A DNA stretch of 64,000 nt from Rhizobium altiplani (GTDB lineage: Bacteria; Pseudomonadota; Alphaproteobacteria; Rhizobiales; Rhizobiaceae), in assembly GCF_001542405.1 (NCBI RefSeq), contig NZ_LNCD01000042.1, positions 1 through 64,000 on the forward strand, given 5' to 3'. A model generated the notes under the pieces. It ran no database searches. It had not been told where the DNA came from and saw nothing but the letters and a program-made list of their open reading frames with translations. The translations under genes and the position numbers were made by a program. Positions within the stretch are counted from its first letter, which is position 1. Each line of letters begins with the position of its first letter. Positions 18,426 to 26,505 of this stretch are shown here, in pieces.

Positions 18426-19264
18426 GGCTTTGGCTCCGTCTGGATGGCGTAGCGACCGGTGATCATCGAACGCATATTGTTAAAGACGCCGGATACCAGA
18501 ACCATCGCAACGTGGACGACAACGAAGGCAACGAGTGAGCTGGCGGTAATGAAATGCAGCGTCCGGGCGGACTGACGACCGCCAAAAAGATCGATGAGCC
18601 ATGGTGCGAATGCATCGAACCCCGGTGACATGGTGAGGCCGGTGGCAATCATCAGCGGCAGAGCCACGAAGATCACCAGCAGATAGGTCAGCTTCTGCAA
18701 GGCATTGTAGCTGCGCGCTTTTTCGCCCTTGGGGAAACGCAGTCGGGCATGGTCGACAATCTCCTGCGCCAGATGCGCGGGGGCCATTTCGTCAGTCGTC
18801 GGCAACAGGTCGCGGCGGAAATGGCGGGTAAGAAGACCGTAGCCCAGGTAGATCAGGCCGTTGACGACAAACAGCCATGCAAAGAAAAAGTGCCACCGGC
18901 GCCCGGTTGCGAGATCCTGGTAGCTCGGGAGCGTGATCCAGGCGGGGAACCCGCGCGCCGTGGGTTCGCCATCAACATTCGATACCCCGAGCGTTCCGGT
19001 CGTGTCGAAGGCCAGCCCGCCGACGCGAGTGACACCCCGGATGGCATCCCCCTGCTCCACCGCCTCCAGGGAGAGGAAGGATGGATCGCTGTCAGCACCA
19101 TATTGGCCCCAGTAAAGGGCCGGATGGGCATTGAAGATCTGCAGCCCGCTGAACAGCAGGACCGTCATGCACAACACGTTAAGCCAGTGCGACAGGCGCA
19201 CAGTCAGGCTGTGGCGACGGATCAGCCTTCGTCCGCTCGTCATGCCAGGATCAGCAGTTTCCAT
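18422..19264 (-). CDS. YedZ1-like membrane cytochrome b561
   Basis: 280 residues, about four to five transmembrane helices. Starts METADPGMTSGRRLIRRHSL, then RLSHWLNVLCMTVLLFSGLQ with a haem-ligand His, further His in WHFFFAWLFVVNGLIYLGYG, and ITASSLVAFVVVHVAMVLVS near the C-terminus. This is the Ni-hydrogenase/thiosulfate-reductase b-type cytochrome family. It likely passes quinol electrons to the molybdopterin subunit encoded with a 4-base overlap downstream. Distinct from the six-helix MsrQ family but functionally parallel to YedZ1 of Azospira. Confidence 0.85.
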   Translation of the reverse strand: METADPGMTSGRRLIRRHSLTVRLSHWLNVLCMTVLLFSGLQIFNAHPALYWGQYGADSDPSFLSLEAVEQGDAIRGVTRVGGLAFDTTGTLGVSNVDGEPTARGFPAWITLPSYQDLATGRRWHFFFAWLFVVNGLIYLGYGLLTRHFRRDLLPTTDEMAPAHLAQEIVDHARLRFPKGEKARSYNALQKLTYLLVIFVALPLMIATGLTMSPGFDAFAPWLIDLFGGRQSARTLHFITASSLVAFVVVHVAMVLVSGVFNNMRSMITGRYAIQTEPKP

Positions 19265-19343
19265 TGATCGTCCTCACAGCAGTCGTCATCTTGCTATACG
19301 GCGCCACCCCCGCCGGAGTTTCACCGGCAAAGGCGCCACCTGA

Positions 19344-19607
19344 TCACTTCATCGCATCGCAGCTCTTCATCATTTCGGTCTTCTTCATGCTGTCCTTCTC
19401 CATGCCGGCCTTGTGCATGCAGTCAGCCTTGCTCATGCCCATCTTCATGCTGTCCGTTTTCATGGAGCCGGTCTTCATGCTGTCCATTTTCATCGTGTCG
19501 GACTTCTTCATCGTGTCCGTGCCCGTCTGTGCGCTGGTCCCGCCAGCGGCAAGGAAAACACCGAGAAAGACCGTGCCTGCAGTGACGGCGAAAGGACGAA
19601 TGCTCAT
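19344..19607 (-). CDS. Methionine-rich MXKDX-repeat periplasmic peptide (MrpX-like)
   Basis: 87 residues. Signal peptide cleaved near residue 26 (TSA/Q); the mature part of about 61 residues contains 14 methionines and many lysines in imperfect pentapeptides such as MKKSD, MKMDS, MKTGS, MKTDS. This is the pentapeptide MXKDX-repeat family. In Azospira suillum a similar peptide scavenges hypochlorite by methionine oxidation and is recycled by YedY1. First gene of the operon, directly behind an ECF-type promoter. The two cysteines (DCM, SCD) are unusual for a pure methionine sponge and might bind copper. Confidence 0.85.
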   Translation of the reverse strand: MSIRPFAVTAGTVFLGVFLAAGGTSAQTGTDTMKKSDTMKMDSMKTGSMKTDSMKMGMSKADCMHKAGMEKDSMKKTEMMKSCDAMK

Positions 19608-19665
19608 GCTGGTTCTCCCAGGTTGCGTGGTCGCCGCAGGATGCGACGACGGTCACATCGGCTCC

Positions 19666-19690
19666 TTCGGCCGCAGCGCTGACCGGTTAC
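19666..19690 (-). promoter_or_regulatory. SigF-type ECF promoter for the Met-rich peptide operon
   Basis: On the minus strand GTAACC (19690-19685), a 15-base spacer and CGAA (19669-19666). This matches the sigma-F consensus described for Caulobacter (GTAACC, about 16, CGAA). It lies 59 bases upstream of the peptide start. Confidence 0.7.
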
Positions 19691-19759
19691 AGGCATCACG
19701 GTCATGTGATCGTGAAATTTCTGTCGCTTCAGTTTTCTCGCTTTTCCTTTCGCCCGCGT

Positions 19760-19784
19760 GTAACGGTTTTCTCATCTGGCCGTA
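19760..19784 (+). promoter_or_regulatory. SigF-type ECF promoter for sigF (autoregulation)
   Basis: GTAACG (19760-19765), a 15-base spacer, then CGTA (19781-19784). The same GTAAC-N16-CG architecture occurs on the opposite strand at 19666-19690, so both transcription units probably answer to the same sigma factor. The predicted transcript start at about 19790 leaves almost no leader and rules out the GTG at 19788 as start codon. Confidence 0.65.
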
Positions 19785-19799
19785 TGAGTGGTCATAGAC

Positions 19800-20348
19800 A
19801 TGAAGCAATTGACCGAGCCCGAGCTGAAAGCCCTGATGCTCTTGTCCCTCGATGGCGACGAGGCGGCATATCGCTGTCTGCTCGAGATGCTGCGGCATCT
19901 GCTTGCAAGCTACTACACGCGACGGCTCTACCGCTCAGCCTCGGCCGACGTTGAGGACCTTGTCCAGGAAACACTGCTCGCCCTGCATCAACGCAGGATC
20001 ACCTATGATCGGGGCAGGCCGTTCACGGCATGGTTCTTCACCATCGCGCGCCACAAGCTGGTGGATCACCACCGCAGGACGGGTGGACGTTCCTATCTCG
20101 GTCTGGAGATGGTCGAAGACATGGTGGACGCCTATAGCGAGGATGCGATCGCCGCGGGCATGGATATCGACCGCTTACTGAAAAGCCTGCCGGCATGGCA
20201 GGGTGAGATGATCCGGGATGTCAGGCTCAAAGGCCATTCCGTCGCCGAAACTGCGGCAAGCAGCGGGCGCAGCGAAGCCATGGTCAAGATCAGTGTGTTC
20301 CGCGGCATACAGGCCATGGCGGCGAAATTGAAAGGCGAAGGTAAGTGA
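19800..20348 (+). CDS. sigF: ECF sigma factor, SigF/NrsF-linked type
   Basis: 182 residues from ATG 19800 (an upstream GTG at 19788 is excluded by the predicted promoter). Region 2 includes SADVEDLVQETLLALHQRR and GRPFTAWFFTIARHKLVDHH; region 4 is LKGHSVAETAASSGRSEAMV with a typical sigma-4 HTH. It probably activates the Met-rich peptide/YedY1 operon and itself. The last codons overlap the anti-sigma gene start (20345-20348). The very short leader suggests leaderless or near-leaderless translation. Close to Caulobacter SigF and Azospira SigF by context. Confidence 0.88.
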   Translation: MKQLTEPELKALMLLSLDGDEAAYRCLLEMLRHLLASYYTRRLYRSASADVEDLVQETLLALHQRRITYDRGRPFTAWFFTIARHKLVDHHRRTGGRSYLGLEMVEDMVDAYSEDAIAAGMDIDRLLKSLPAWQGEMIRDVRLKGHSVAETAASSGRSEAMVKISVFRGIQAMAAKLKGEGK

Positions 20349-20986
20349 CGACCGATGACCTCATCAACGCTCTGGCAAGAGACCTGCGGCCGGTTTCGCC
20401 GGGTGCGCTCGGGCGGCTGCTGGGGTTGGCTCTGGCGCCTGGTCTTGTGTTGTCGGCGGCCCTGATATTCTTTGCGCATGGCTTGAGGCCGGACCTGTCG
20501 ACAGCGCTTCATCTGCCGGCCTTCTGGGTCAAGTCCTTCTATCCGCTGTTGATCGCGCTAACCGGCATCGGCGCACTGATGATCGTCGCTCGGCCGGGTG
20601 GCGTTCCGCGCAGCTGCGGTATTGCCGCTCTTATCATCTACATGATCCTGGTCGCACTTGGCCTGTGGCAGTTGCATGCATCTCCGGCAAGCGACTATCC
20701 AACATTGATATTCGGCATTTCCTCCTGGTTTTGCCCGCTAATCATCCTTGGTGCGGCCCTTCCGGTCTTTGCCGCCAATGTCTGGTTCCTGCGCCGCGCG
20801 GCCCCCACCCATCTTCGTCTGGCGGGATTTGTCGCCGGCATCACGGCTGGAGCTGTCGGAGCCTGGACCTATTCCTGGGGCTGCATTGAAAACGGACTGC
20901 CTTTCGTAGCGCTCTGGTACACGCTCGGCATCGTCCTGTGCGGCATCCTCGGCGCGTTGACATCGCGGTCGCTACTGCGCTGGTAA
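20345..20986 (+). CDS. nrsF: NrsF-type anti-sigma factor (DUF1109)
   Basis: 213 residues, starting MTTDDLINALARDLRPVSPG, the family's short cytoplasmic N-terminus, then six predicted transmembrane helices ending SRSLLRW. Two cysteines placed in or near membrane loops (GISSWFCPL, WGCIENG) recall the conserved NrsF cysteines used to sense oxidants or metals. It should hold the sigma factor at the membrane until stress. Translationally coupled to sigF. Confidence 0.87.
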   Translation: MTTDDLINALARDLRPVSPGALGRLLGLALAPGLVLSAALIFFAHGLRPDLSTALHLPAFWVKSFYPLLIALTGIGALMIVARPGGVPRSCGIAALIIYMILVALGLWQLHASPASDYPTLIFGISSWFCPLIILGAALPVFAANVWFLRRAAPTHLRLAGFVAGITAGAVGAWTYSWGCIENGLPFVALWYTLGIVLCGILGALTSRSLLRW

Positions 20987-21189
20987 GCCAAGGCAGGCTG
21001 GAGGTTCAGGAATCGTCTAAGTGCGATGGAACCGGCGAGAAGCAATCGCGCGGGGGCGTAACAGGAATTCGAAGGCTCCAGATTGGCCCCGGGCAAGCGA
21101 TGCACCGTTATTCCTGCATCTGTTGTGTGCGCCGAAGGAAAACTGCCGCAACTTAATCCCGGCCTTTGAGCGAGACATGGCCCAAAAGC

Positions 21190-21345
21190 AAAAAGCCTGC
21201 CGCGGGAGGAGGTGCGGCAGGCTCTTCGAAAAGAACCGAACAGCGACTGGGAGGAGGAGTGTTGCTGTTCCTTCAGACGTCCCTGGGAGGAGATTGGCCG
21301 TCTGAAACTCGAAGCTTTGCGGGAGGAGTTGCATTGCTTCGACAG
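21190..21345 (-). ncRNA. CcsR/cuckoo-type anti-Shine-Dalgarno RNA array, four hairpins
   Basis: Read on the minus strand, four consecutive hairpins each present a CUCCUCCC-type motif in the loop: CGAAGC...GCTTCG (21310-21341), TTCAGACG...CGTCTGAA (21272-21306), a 10-bp stem GAACAGCAAC (21238-21270, one G-U pair) and AGCCTGCCGC...GCGGCAGGCT (21194-21223). The last is followed by TTTTTGCTTTT and so doubles as an intrinsic terminator. Four CCUCCUCCC hairpins behind a DUF1127 gene is the organisation of CcsR1-4 in Rhodobacter sphaeroides. Such RNAs respond to stress and bind or mimic ribosome-binding-site partners. Exact 5' ends are unknown. Confidence 0.8.
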
Positions 21346-21475
21346 CCCCAACACTACATCGTTCGGCGGCAGTTTCCATGCCTTATGTTGCACTGCAGCT
21401 ATGCAAATAATTCAAGCCGGAAAGACTGGCGATGAGTACAGGGCCTGAACCGACCTCAGCTATCGAGATCGACGC

Positions 21476-21502
21476 AAAAACGCCCGCGTTACCAGCGGGC
21501 GT
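21476..21502 (-). terminator. Intrinsic terminator behind the DUF1127 gene
   Basis: On the minus strand ACGCCCGC and GCGGGCGT enclose a 7-base loop and are followed by five T. It lies 33 bases after the DUF1127 stop and before the hairpin array, so the array needs either read-through or its own promoter. Confidence 0.85.
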
Positions 21503-21534
21503 CGGGCAGTCTTGGAGACGGAAAGTGTGCGCGG

Positions 21535-21681
21535 TCAGCGGGCGACAGCTGCGCGGGCAACGCTGCGGATGTCGGCGCGGTCGATGCCAAGGTCCTGCAG
21601 TTCACGGCTGGACATACGGCCGAGTTCGTTAACAGTCTGACGGAACTTGCGCCAGTTGTTGAAAGAGCGTGCTACGTTCAT
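21535..21681 (-). CDS. DUF1127 small protein (CcaF-like)
   Basis: 48 residues, starting MNVARSFNNWRKFRQTVNEL and ending VARAAVAR. The core LGRMSSRELQDLGIDRADIR is the DUF1127 (YjiS-like) motif, with many arginines. In Rhodobacter the DUF1127 protein CcaF1 binds RNA and assists maturation of the CcsR RNAs encoded behind it. A purine-rich AGGAAAGGGG ribosome site precedes the ATG. Short length is normal for the family. Confidence 0.92.
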   Translation of the reverse strand: MNVARSFNNWRKFRQTVNELGRMSSRELQDLGIDRADIRSVARAAVAR

Positions 21682-21753
21682 GATAATCCCCTTTCCTGAG
21701 GGCTAATGACGTCAGCAACCTTGCTTGGCTCCGGCGTCGTTTCGATTGTTGAG

Positions 21754-21759
21754 ATATAG
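21754..21759 (-). promoter_or_regulatory. Candidate -10 element for the DUF1127 gene
   Basis: CTATAT on the minus strand equals the rhizobial housekeeping -10 consensus and lies 73 bases upstream of the start codon. The matching -35 is poor, so an alternative sigma factor or activator is possible. Confidence 0.4.
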
Positions 21760-22146
21760 GCGGTTCAATCGGTTTAAAACAGTGACAATACCTCACTTCA
21801 CCTATGCGATTGGTGCATAGGATGATCCTTCGCTTTCAGAATGTGCTTGTTTTTTAACCCCGTGAGCGAGCCCGTTTCGCTGGAAGGCGCCAGGGACGAA
21901 GGGTCGCTTTTCAGGCCGCCGAGCCAGCTGGCAAGATACCTGTTTGCCTTTGAAAGCGGTTGGCGCCCTGATCGACTGTCCTCGGCTCCTCATGCCAATC
22001 TCGGTTCGCAAAATCGGTGGAAGTGATCCAATGGGAGTGCTCGAAGGCCGCTCCTGGGACCACGCGCAAGGCTTCCGCTGTCCGCCGACGAGGTCAGCGA
22101 TCTCCGTAGAAATGACGCCTGGATGAATTGCCCTGGCGGTGACCGG
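21760..22146. other. Intergenic, no gene seen
   Basis: Short open frames on both strands lack ribosome sites and known motifs. It probably holds the 5' regulatory region of the DUF1127 gene at its left end; nothing else is supported. Confidence 0.5.
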
Positions 22147-22680
22147 CTACGGCGCGGTTTTCTCCTCCAGGACATACCGGAAGTCACAATGTGTCGCGCC
22201 TTGCATGATGGTCTGTGTGCGAGACATTTTGATGCGGGCATCGTAGCCTTTGCAGAAGACGGCATCCCGGTTACAGGACAGGAGATGGCCTATGTGGCCG
22301 AGCCCCATCTCGCGGTAGGTTTCGGCGTAACGACAGCGCAGGACATTGTAGTCAAATACCTTGTCATCCGCCCGCACGACCTCGATTTCAAGCGCGTCAT
22401 CTTGCGTCCAAAGGCTTTGCAGGGCCTGAAACGTCAACAGACTGGTGCCTTCCTCCGTCGCGTCTGCGAATTCACGGGCGGACCGCATCGCCGCCTTGCT
22501 TACAGCCGCATCGATGATTGCCTGTGCCTCTGCTTCGCCCAGCCGCTGCCTCAACTCATCATAGATCGGCGCGATAATGGCCGCTTCGATCTTGCGCCGC
22601 TGGAGGATGCCCATTGGTTTTGGCGCTTCCACAGTCGCTAGGTCCGGGCAACCTGTCTCTTCAGTTGGCAAATCCGACAT
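22147..22680 (-). CDS. L-2-amino-thiazoline-4-carboxylate hydrolase-family protein
   Basis: 177 residues from ATG 22680 (MSDLPTEETGCPDL). Contains FDYNVLRCRYAETYREMGLG and HIGHLLSCNRDAVFCKGYDA, then MSRTQTIMQGATHCDFRY, the Cys/His-rich layout of the ATC-hydrolase family, whose founders open 2-amino-thiazoline-4-carboxylate to cysteine derivatives. Most rhizobial members are of unknown role. It stands alone, with no partner L-NCC amidohydrolase next to it, so substrate is uncertain. The extended upstream frame (to 22788) has no support. Confidence 0.75.
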   Translation of the reverse strand: MSDLPTEETGCPDLATVEAPKPMGILQRRKIEAAIIAPIYDELRQRLGEAEAQAIIDAAVSKAAMRSAREFADATEEGTSLLTFQALQSLWTQDDALEIEVVRADDKVFDYNVLRCRYAETYREMGLGHIGHLLSCNRDAVFCKGYDARIKMSRTQTIMQGATHCDFRYVLEEKTAP

Positions 22681-22976
22681 GCCGAGTTCCCTTTGCTTCG
22701 TCTGTCTAGGGCGTGGGCGCAACCTTGCAACACGCTGCCGATCACGTTCAAGGCTCGACGTGGCGGTCAGGACAGCGTTGAATATCACTCGCTTTCATCC
22801 GGTGGAAGGAAAATGCGGGCCTGTCGGTTTGCGAGATCTCCCGTTTTGGATCGTCGATCCGCGAAAAGAGCCGTTTCATGTGCTGTCGTTGACACGCGTC
22901 CCAATGCCCGGGCAGCAGCGCCTCTAAGACGCCGTACCTGCGACTGTTACAGACGGAAGAACCGGCCTAACACGGT

Positions 22977-24422
22977 TCAGAATGGATAGTGTTGCTTCGC
23001 ATCCTCGATCGTGATCCAGCGAAGATCGGTGAATTCGGCAATCGCCGCCTTGCCGCCGAAGCGGCCAAATCCCGAGGCCTTCACACCGCCGAAGGGCATT
23101 TGCGGTTCGTCGCTCAGTGTCGGGCCGTTTATGTGGCAAATGCCCGTCTCCAATCGTTCGGCAACGCGCAACGCCCTCTGGATGTCGCGACTGAAAACGG
23201 CCGAGGATAATCCGTATTCGGTGTCGTTGGCGATCCGGAGTGCTTCTTCGTCGCCGCTGACGCGAATGACGGGTTTCACAGGTCCGAAGGTTTCCCTTTC
23301 ATAGATCGCCATGCCGGGCTTTACGTGGTCGACCAGCGTCGCCTCGACGATGGAACCGGTGCGCCCACCGCCTGCAGCGACCTTGGCGCCCTTTGCGATC
23401 GCGTCGGCCACAATGCCGTCCATCCTCTCCGCGGCCCCGGGCGTGACGAGGGAGCCCAGCACGACCTGTTCTCGCGGATTGCCGGACACCAGCGAGGCGA
23501 CGCGCCCCGCAAGCTTTTCAACGAATTCGTCGGCGATCTTTTCATCGACGATGATACGTTCGGTCGACATGCAGATCTGGCCCTGGTTCATGTAGGCGCC
23601 GAAGACTGCCGCATTGACCGCACCGTCGATGTCAGCGTCATCCAGTACGATGAGCGGCGCCTTGCCGCCGAGCTCGAGCAGCATAGGCTTCAGGTTCTCG
23701 CCGGCAAGGCGGCCGATGATCCGGCCGACAGCGGACGAGCCGGTGAAATTGACGTGCTTGACTTTCGGATTCGTGATCAGTGCCTCGACGATTTCGGCCG
23801 CGTTTTCCGGCGCATTGGTGATGACATTCAAGACACCGGACGGGAACCCGGCATCAGTAAAGCAGTCGCCGATCAGGCGGTGCGTTGCCGGGCACATTTC
23901 TGATGCTTTCAGGACAACCGTGTTGCCACAGGCAATCGCCATTGCAACAGCTCGGGTGCCAAGGATCACCGGTGCGTTCCACGGCGCTATGCCGAGGCAA
24001 ACACCCTTCGGCTTGCGGATTCCCATTGCAAGCGTACTGGGTTTGTTGGAAGGAATCACTTCGCCGCTGACCTGTGTCGTCATGGCTGCCGCCTCCCGGA
24101 TCATTCCCGCCGCCAGCATGACGTTGAATCCTGCCCAAGGCACTGTCGCGCCTGTTTCGGCAACCATGACGGCGGTAAATGCGCCGACTTTTGCCTCCAT
24201 CACGTCCGCCGCTTTCGTCAGCAGCTTCCTCCGTTCGCCGGGGCCGGTCTTCGACCAGGTATCGAAGGCCGCCGCGGCCGCATTGACCGCACTGACTGTG
24301 TCATCCACGGACGCGGCAGCGGCACGGCTCGCTACATCACCCGTGACGGGGTCGATGCGATCGAATGTCTTGCCGTTTGTAGCGCCTTTGGCTTCGCCAT
24401 TGATGAGCAAATTGACAGTCAT
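22977..24422 (-). CDS. NAD(P)-dependent aromatic-type aldehyde dehydrogenase
   Basis: 481 residues, full length. Catalytic Cys in NQGQICMSTERI, general-base Glu in LLELGGKAPLIVLDDAD and nucleotide site NFTGSSAVGR are present. The QGQICMSTERI phrase and APWNAPVILGTRA are typical of vanillin/salicylaldehyde/benzaldehyde dehydrogenases. It should oxidise an aldehyde to the acid. Last gene of a minus-strand group with MarR, SDR and cupin genes; an aldehyde substrate could come from the ThDP decarboxylase encoded at 31194. Confidence 0.88.
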   Translation of the reverse strand: MTVNLLINGEAKGATNGKTFDRIDPVTGDVASRAAAASVDDTVSAVNAAAAAFDTWSKTGPGERRKLLTKAADVMEAKVGAFTAVMVAETGATVPWAGFNVMLAAGMIREAAAMTTQVSGEVIPSNKPSTLAMGIRKPKGVCLGIAPWNAPVILGTRAVAMAIACGNTVVLKASEMCPATHRLIGDCFTDAGFPSGVLNVITNAPENAAEIVEALITNPKVKHVNFTGSSAVGRIIGRLAGENLKPMLLELGGKAPLIVLDDADIDGAVNAAVFGAYMNQGQICMSTERIIVDEKIADEFVEKLAGRVASLVSGNPREQVVLGSLVTPGAAERMDGIVADAIAKGAKVAAGGGRTGSIVEATLVDHVKPGMAIYERETFGPVKPVIRVSGDEEALRIANDTEYGLSSAVFSRDIQRALRVAERLETGICHINGPTLSDEPQMPFGGVKASGFGRFGGKAAIAEFTDLRWITIEDAKQHYPF

Positions 24423-24522
24423 GCTTGTTTCCTCCCAGGATCGATCGTGGCCGGATTTTCCGGCGCATTCGCGTGCGGTCTGGCGCTATCGCCGGGTTCG
24501 GTCCGACCGCAGTCACGATGTC

Positions 24523-25005
24523 TCATTTCAGTTCAGCCGTGATTTTCTTGAGCAGCCGCAAGAATTCCGCCTTCCGCTCCAATCCTACCAGTTCATCAAG
24601 TTTTCGGTCGTGTTCACGTGCATGCGCCAGGAGCGATTGGAGCGCCTTTTCCCCGGATTCAGTAAGCCAGAGCGTGACGCTGCGCCGGTCCTCCGGCGAG
24701 GGACGCCGCTCGACAAGGCCGTCCTGTTCCATCGCCTTGACCAAGGGCGTGACTGAGGACTTGTCCCGGGCAATCGCTTGCCCGAGGTCCCTTTGAGTCA
24801 GTCCGGGATTCCGGTGAATAACCATGAGGCTGGCGAAGCGCCCTGGCCGCAAATGAGGTTCCCCGGTATGCTGTGCGAAGACCTGGAATGACGCGTCTTG
24901 GGCGAGACGCAGGTTGAAGCCGACGAAATCTTCCAATGGGCCGAGATCGATGCTGCTGTTCAGCTCGGGCGGTGCGGAAATCCGCTTGCGCTTCGTCTCG
25001 CTCAT
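24523..25005 (-). CDS. MarR-family transcriptional regulator
   Basis: 160 residues. Winged helix with NPGLTQRDLGQAIARDKSSV as recognition HTH and the wing LVERRPSPEDRRSVTLWLTE, standard for MarR. Start overlaps the SDR stop (ATGA), so they are co-translated. It likely represses both this operon and the divergent transporter until an aromatic acid or ketone binds; a fitting palindrome lies at 26408-26423. Confidence 0.88.
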   Translation of the reverse strand: MSETKRKRISAPPELNSSIDLGPLEDFVGFNLRLAQDASFQVFAQHTGEPHLRPGRFASLMVIHRNPGLTQRDLGQAIARDKSSVTPLVKAMEQDGLVERRPSPEDRRSVTLWLTESGEKALQSLLAHAREHDRKLDELVGLERKAEFLRLLKKITAELK

Positions 25006-25766
25006 GTGCTCATTCCTCCATCGACCGCAAGCATCGACCCGGTGGTGAAGCTGCTCTGGTCGGAAGCGAGAAAAAGAACGGAACGTGCCGCTTCGTCCAC
25101 CCTTCCATGGCGCCCCAGCGGAATCATTTCATTAAAAAACTCGGCCCCATCGCGACCAATGGCGGCACCGAGGCCATCTTCGACCCGGTGCTGGAACTCG
25201 TTGTCGAGTGGGCCGGGATGGATGGAATTGACGCGGATCCGGCGAGGCGCCAATTCTTTCGCCAAGCAGCGCATCAGGCCGACCTGGGCGTGCTTGGCGG
25301 TGATATAGGCGTAGACACCGGGATCTCCCCGGGTGGCGGCGACCGAAGATGTCAGAACGATGCTTCCGCCGTCGCGCATGCGCGGCACTGCGTATTTGGC
25401 GGCCAGAAACGCGCCACGAACGTGAACGGCGAAAACCGCGTCGAACACCTCCTCGGGGTACTTGTCGATAGGGGCGACGGTACCGAAGTTGCCGGCATTG
25501 CTGAAGAGCACATCGATTGGCCCGAAACGCTCCACGGTCGCGTCCACATAAGCCGCCGAATCGCGTGCCTTGCTGACATCGGCTTGAAATATGGCCACCC
25601 TGTCGCTCGCCAAGGCGTTGGCGGCGCCGGCAAGTGCCTCTGCGTGAAGGTCGACCAGCATGACCGAGGCGCCCTCGTCGAGGAAGAGACGCGCGGTCGC
25701 CTGGCCCAGGCTTCCAGCGCCGCCTGTGATGATGCAAGTCTTATTTTCCAGCAGTCGCATCGGCAT
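25002..25766 (-). CDS. Short-chain dehydrogenase/reductase
   Basis: 254 residues. Rossmann motif TGGAGSLGQA (about 14-23), NAG motif FSNAGNFG, catalytic Ser (LTSSVAATRG) and YAYITAKH (YxxxK) are all visible. Classical SDR that oxidises or reduces a secondary alcohol/ketone with NAD(P). In this operon it could interconvert an aryl alcohol and ketone before the cupin dioxygenase acts. Translationally coupled to the MarR gene. Confidence 0.88.
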   Translation of the reverse strand: MPMRLLENKTCIITGGAGSLGQATARLFLDEGASVMLVDLHAEALAGAANALASDRVAIFQADVSKARDSAAYVDATVERFGPIDVLFSNAGNFGTVAPIDKYPEEVFDAVFAVHVRGAFLAAKYAVPRMRDGGSIVLTSSVAATRGDPGVYAYITAKHAQVGLMRCLAKELAPRRIRVNSIHPGPLDNEFQHRVEDGLGAAIGRDGAEFFNEMIPLGRHGRVDEAARSVLFLASDQSSFTTGSMLAVDGGMST

Positions 25767-25814
25767 TCAAAGCCCCGGTGTTGATGATGAACCTACCAAA
25801 ACGGAATAGGCCGG

Positions 25815-26348
25815 TCAGCGAATGAGATCGTCGATCAGCTTGGCGCCGAGGCCGACGCTGTCGTAGTGGCGCTTGCACATGTCGATGTAGTCGAACACAT
25901 CGAAATGACCGCTAGGCTTGCCGTCATCGTCCAGCCAGATCAAGGGCCCGGTGACGATGAAGAAGGCACGCATGGGCTCCTCGTGGTCATAGGCGACCAG
26001 CGTATGGCCTTCTCCCGGCGACTCATAGACGAAGTCTCCGGCGGTCGCGATCCAGTCGTGCTCCAGATAGCCCCATTTTCCGGAGATCGTGTAGGCGAAA
26101 ACCTCGTGCGGATGATAGTGCCGGTTCACCAGTCCGGCGCTCTTGGCAAACAGGATGTCCGCCCATTTGTTCTGACCAGGCTGGATCCAGAGCGGACGGG
26201 AAAAGACCGTATCGCTGAAGGGCACATAGTAGCGTTCATCGCTGGTCGGCGCGTCGTGAATGTATGCTTCCGGCTTTGCGCCTTCGCGAAACACGGTCTG
26301 GATCGGCTGCAGATTCCGCCAGAATTCGCCTCCCTGAAATTTCGGCAT
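25815..26348 (-). CDS. Cupin, 2,4'-dihydroxyacetophenone-dioxygenase-like
   Basis: 177 residues. The cupin core RHYHPHEVFAYTISGKWGYL supplies two His and a Glu for iron, with a distal His (EGHTLVAYDHEEP). The whole pattern, including the terminal DVFDYIDMCKRHYDSVGLGA, resembles 2,4'-dihydroxyacetophenone dioxygenase, which cleaves the C-C bond of an alpha-hydroxy aryl ketone to an aryl acid and formate. Family assignment is from memory of the motifs. First gene of the minus-strand operon, divergent from the ABC importer. Confidence 0.78.
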   Translation of the reverse strand: MPKFQGGEFWRNLQPIQTVFREGAKPEAYIHDAPTSDERYYVPFSDTVFSRPLWIQPGQNKWADILFAKSAGLVNRHYHPHEVFAYTISGKWGYLEHDWIATAGDFVYESPGEGHTLVAYDHEEPMRAFFIVTGPLIWLDDDGKPSGHFDVFDYIDMCKRHYDSVGLGAKLIDDLIR

Positions 26349-26407
26349 GCTTGGTCCTCCCGCCTGTCTTCCAACAAACTACCGCAAGCGAAACCGGTTT
26401 GGCAATT

Positions 26408-26423
26408 AGTTTGCCTTCAAACT
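26408..26423. promoter_or_regulatory. Candidate MarR operator
   Basis: AGTTTG-CCTT-CAAACT is a perfect palindrome in the divergent region between the cupin gene and livK; an additional ACAAACTA half-site lies about 40 bases to the left. Size and symmetry suit a MarR dimer. Confidence 0.55.
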
Positions 26424-26505
26424 GTTTTCGATCTATGGTTTGTCTATGGAGGCCGCTTGCGCCGGCGGAAAAATAAGGCGCACTCAGGACAAGGGGAGGA
26501 TGTCA

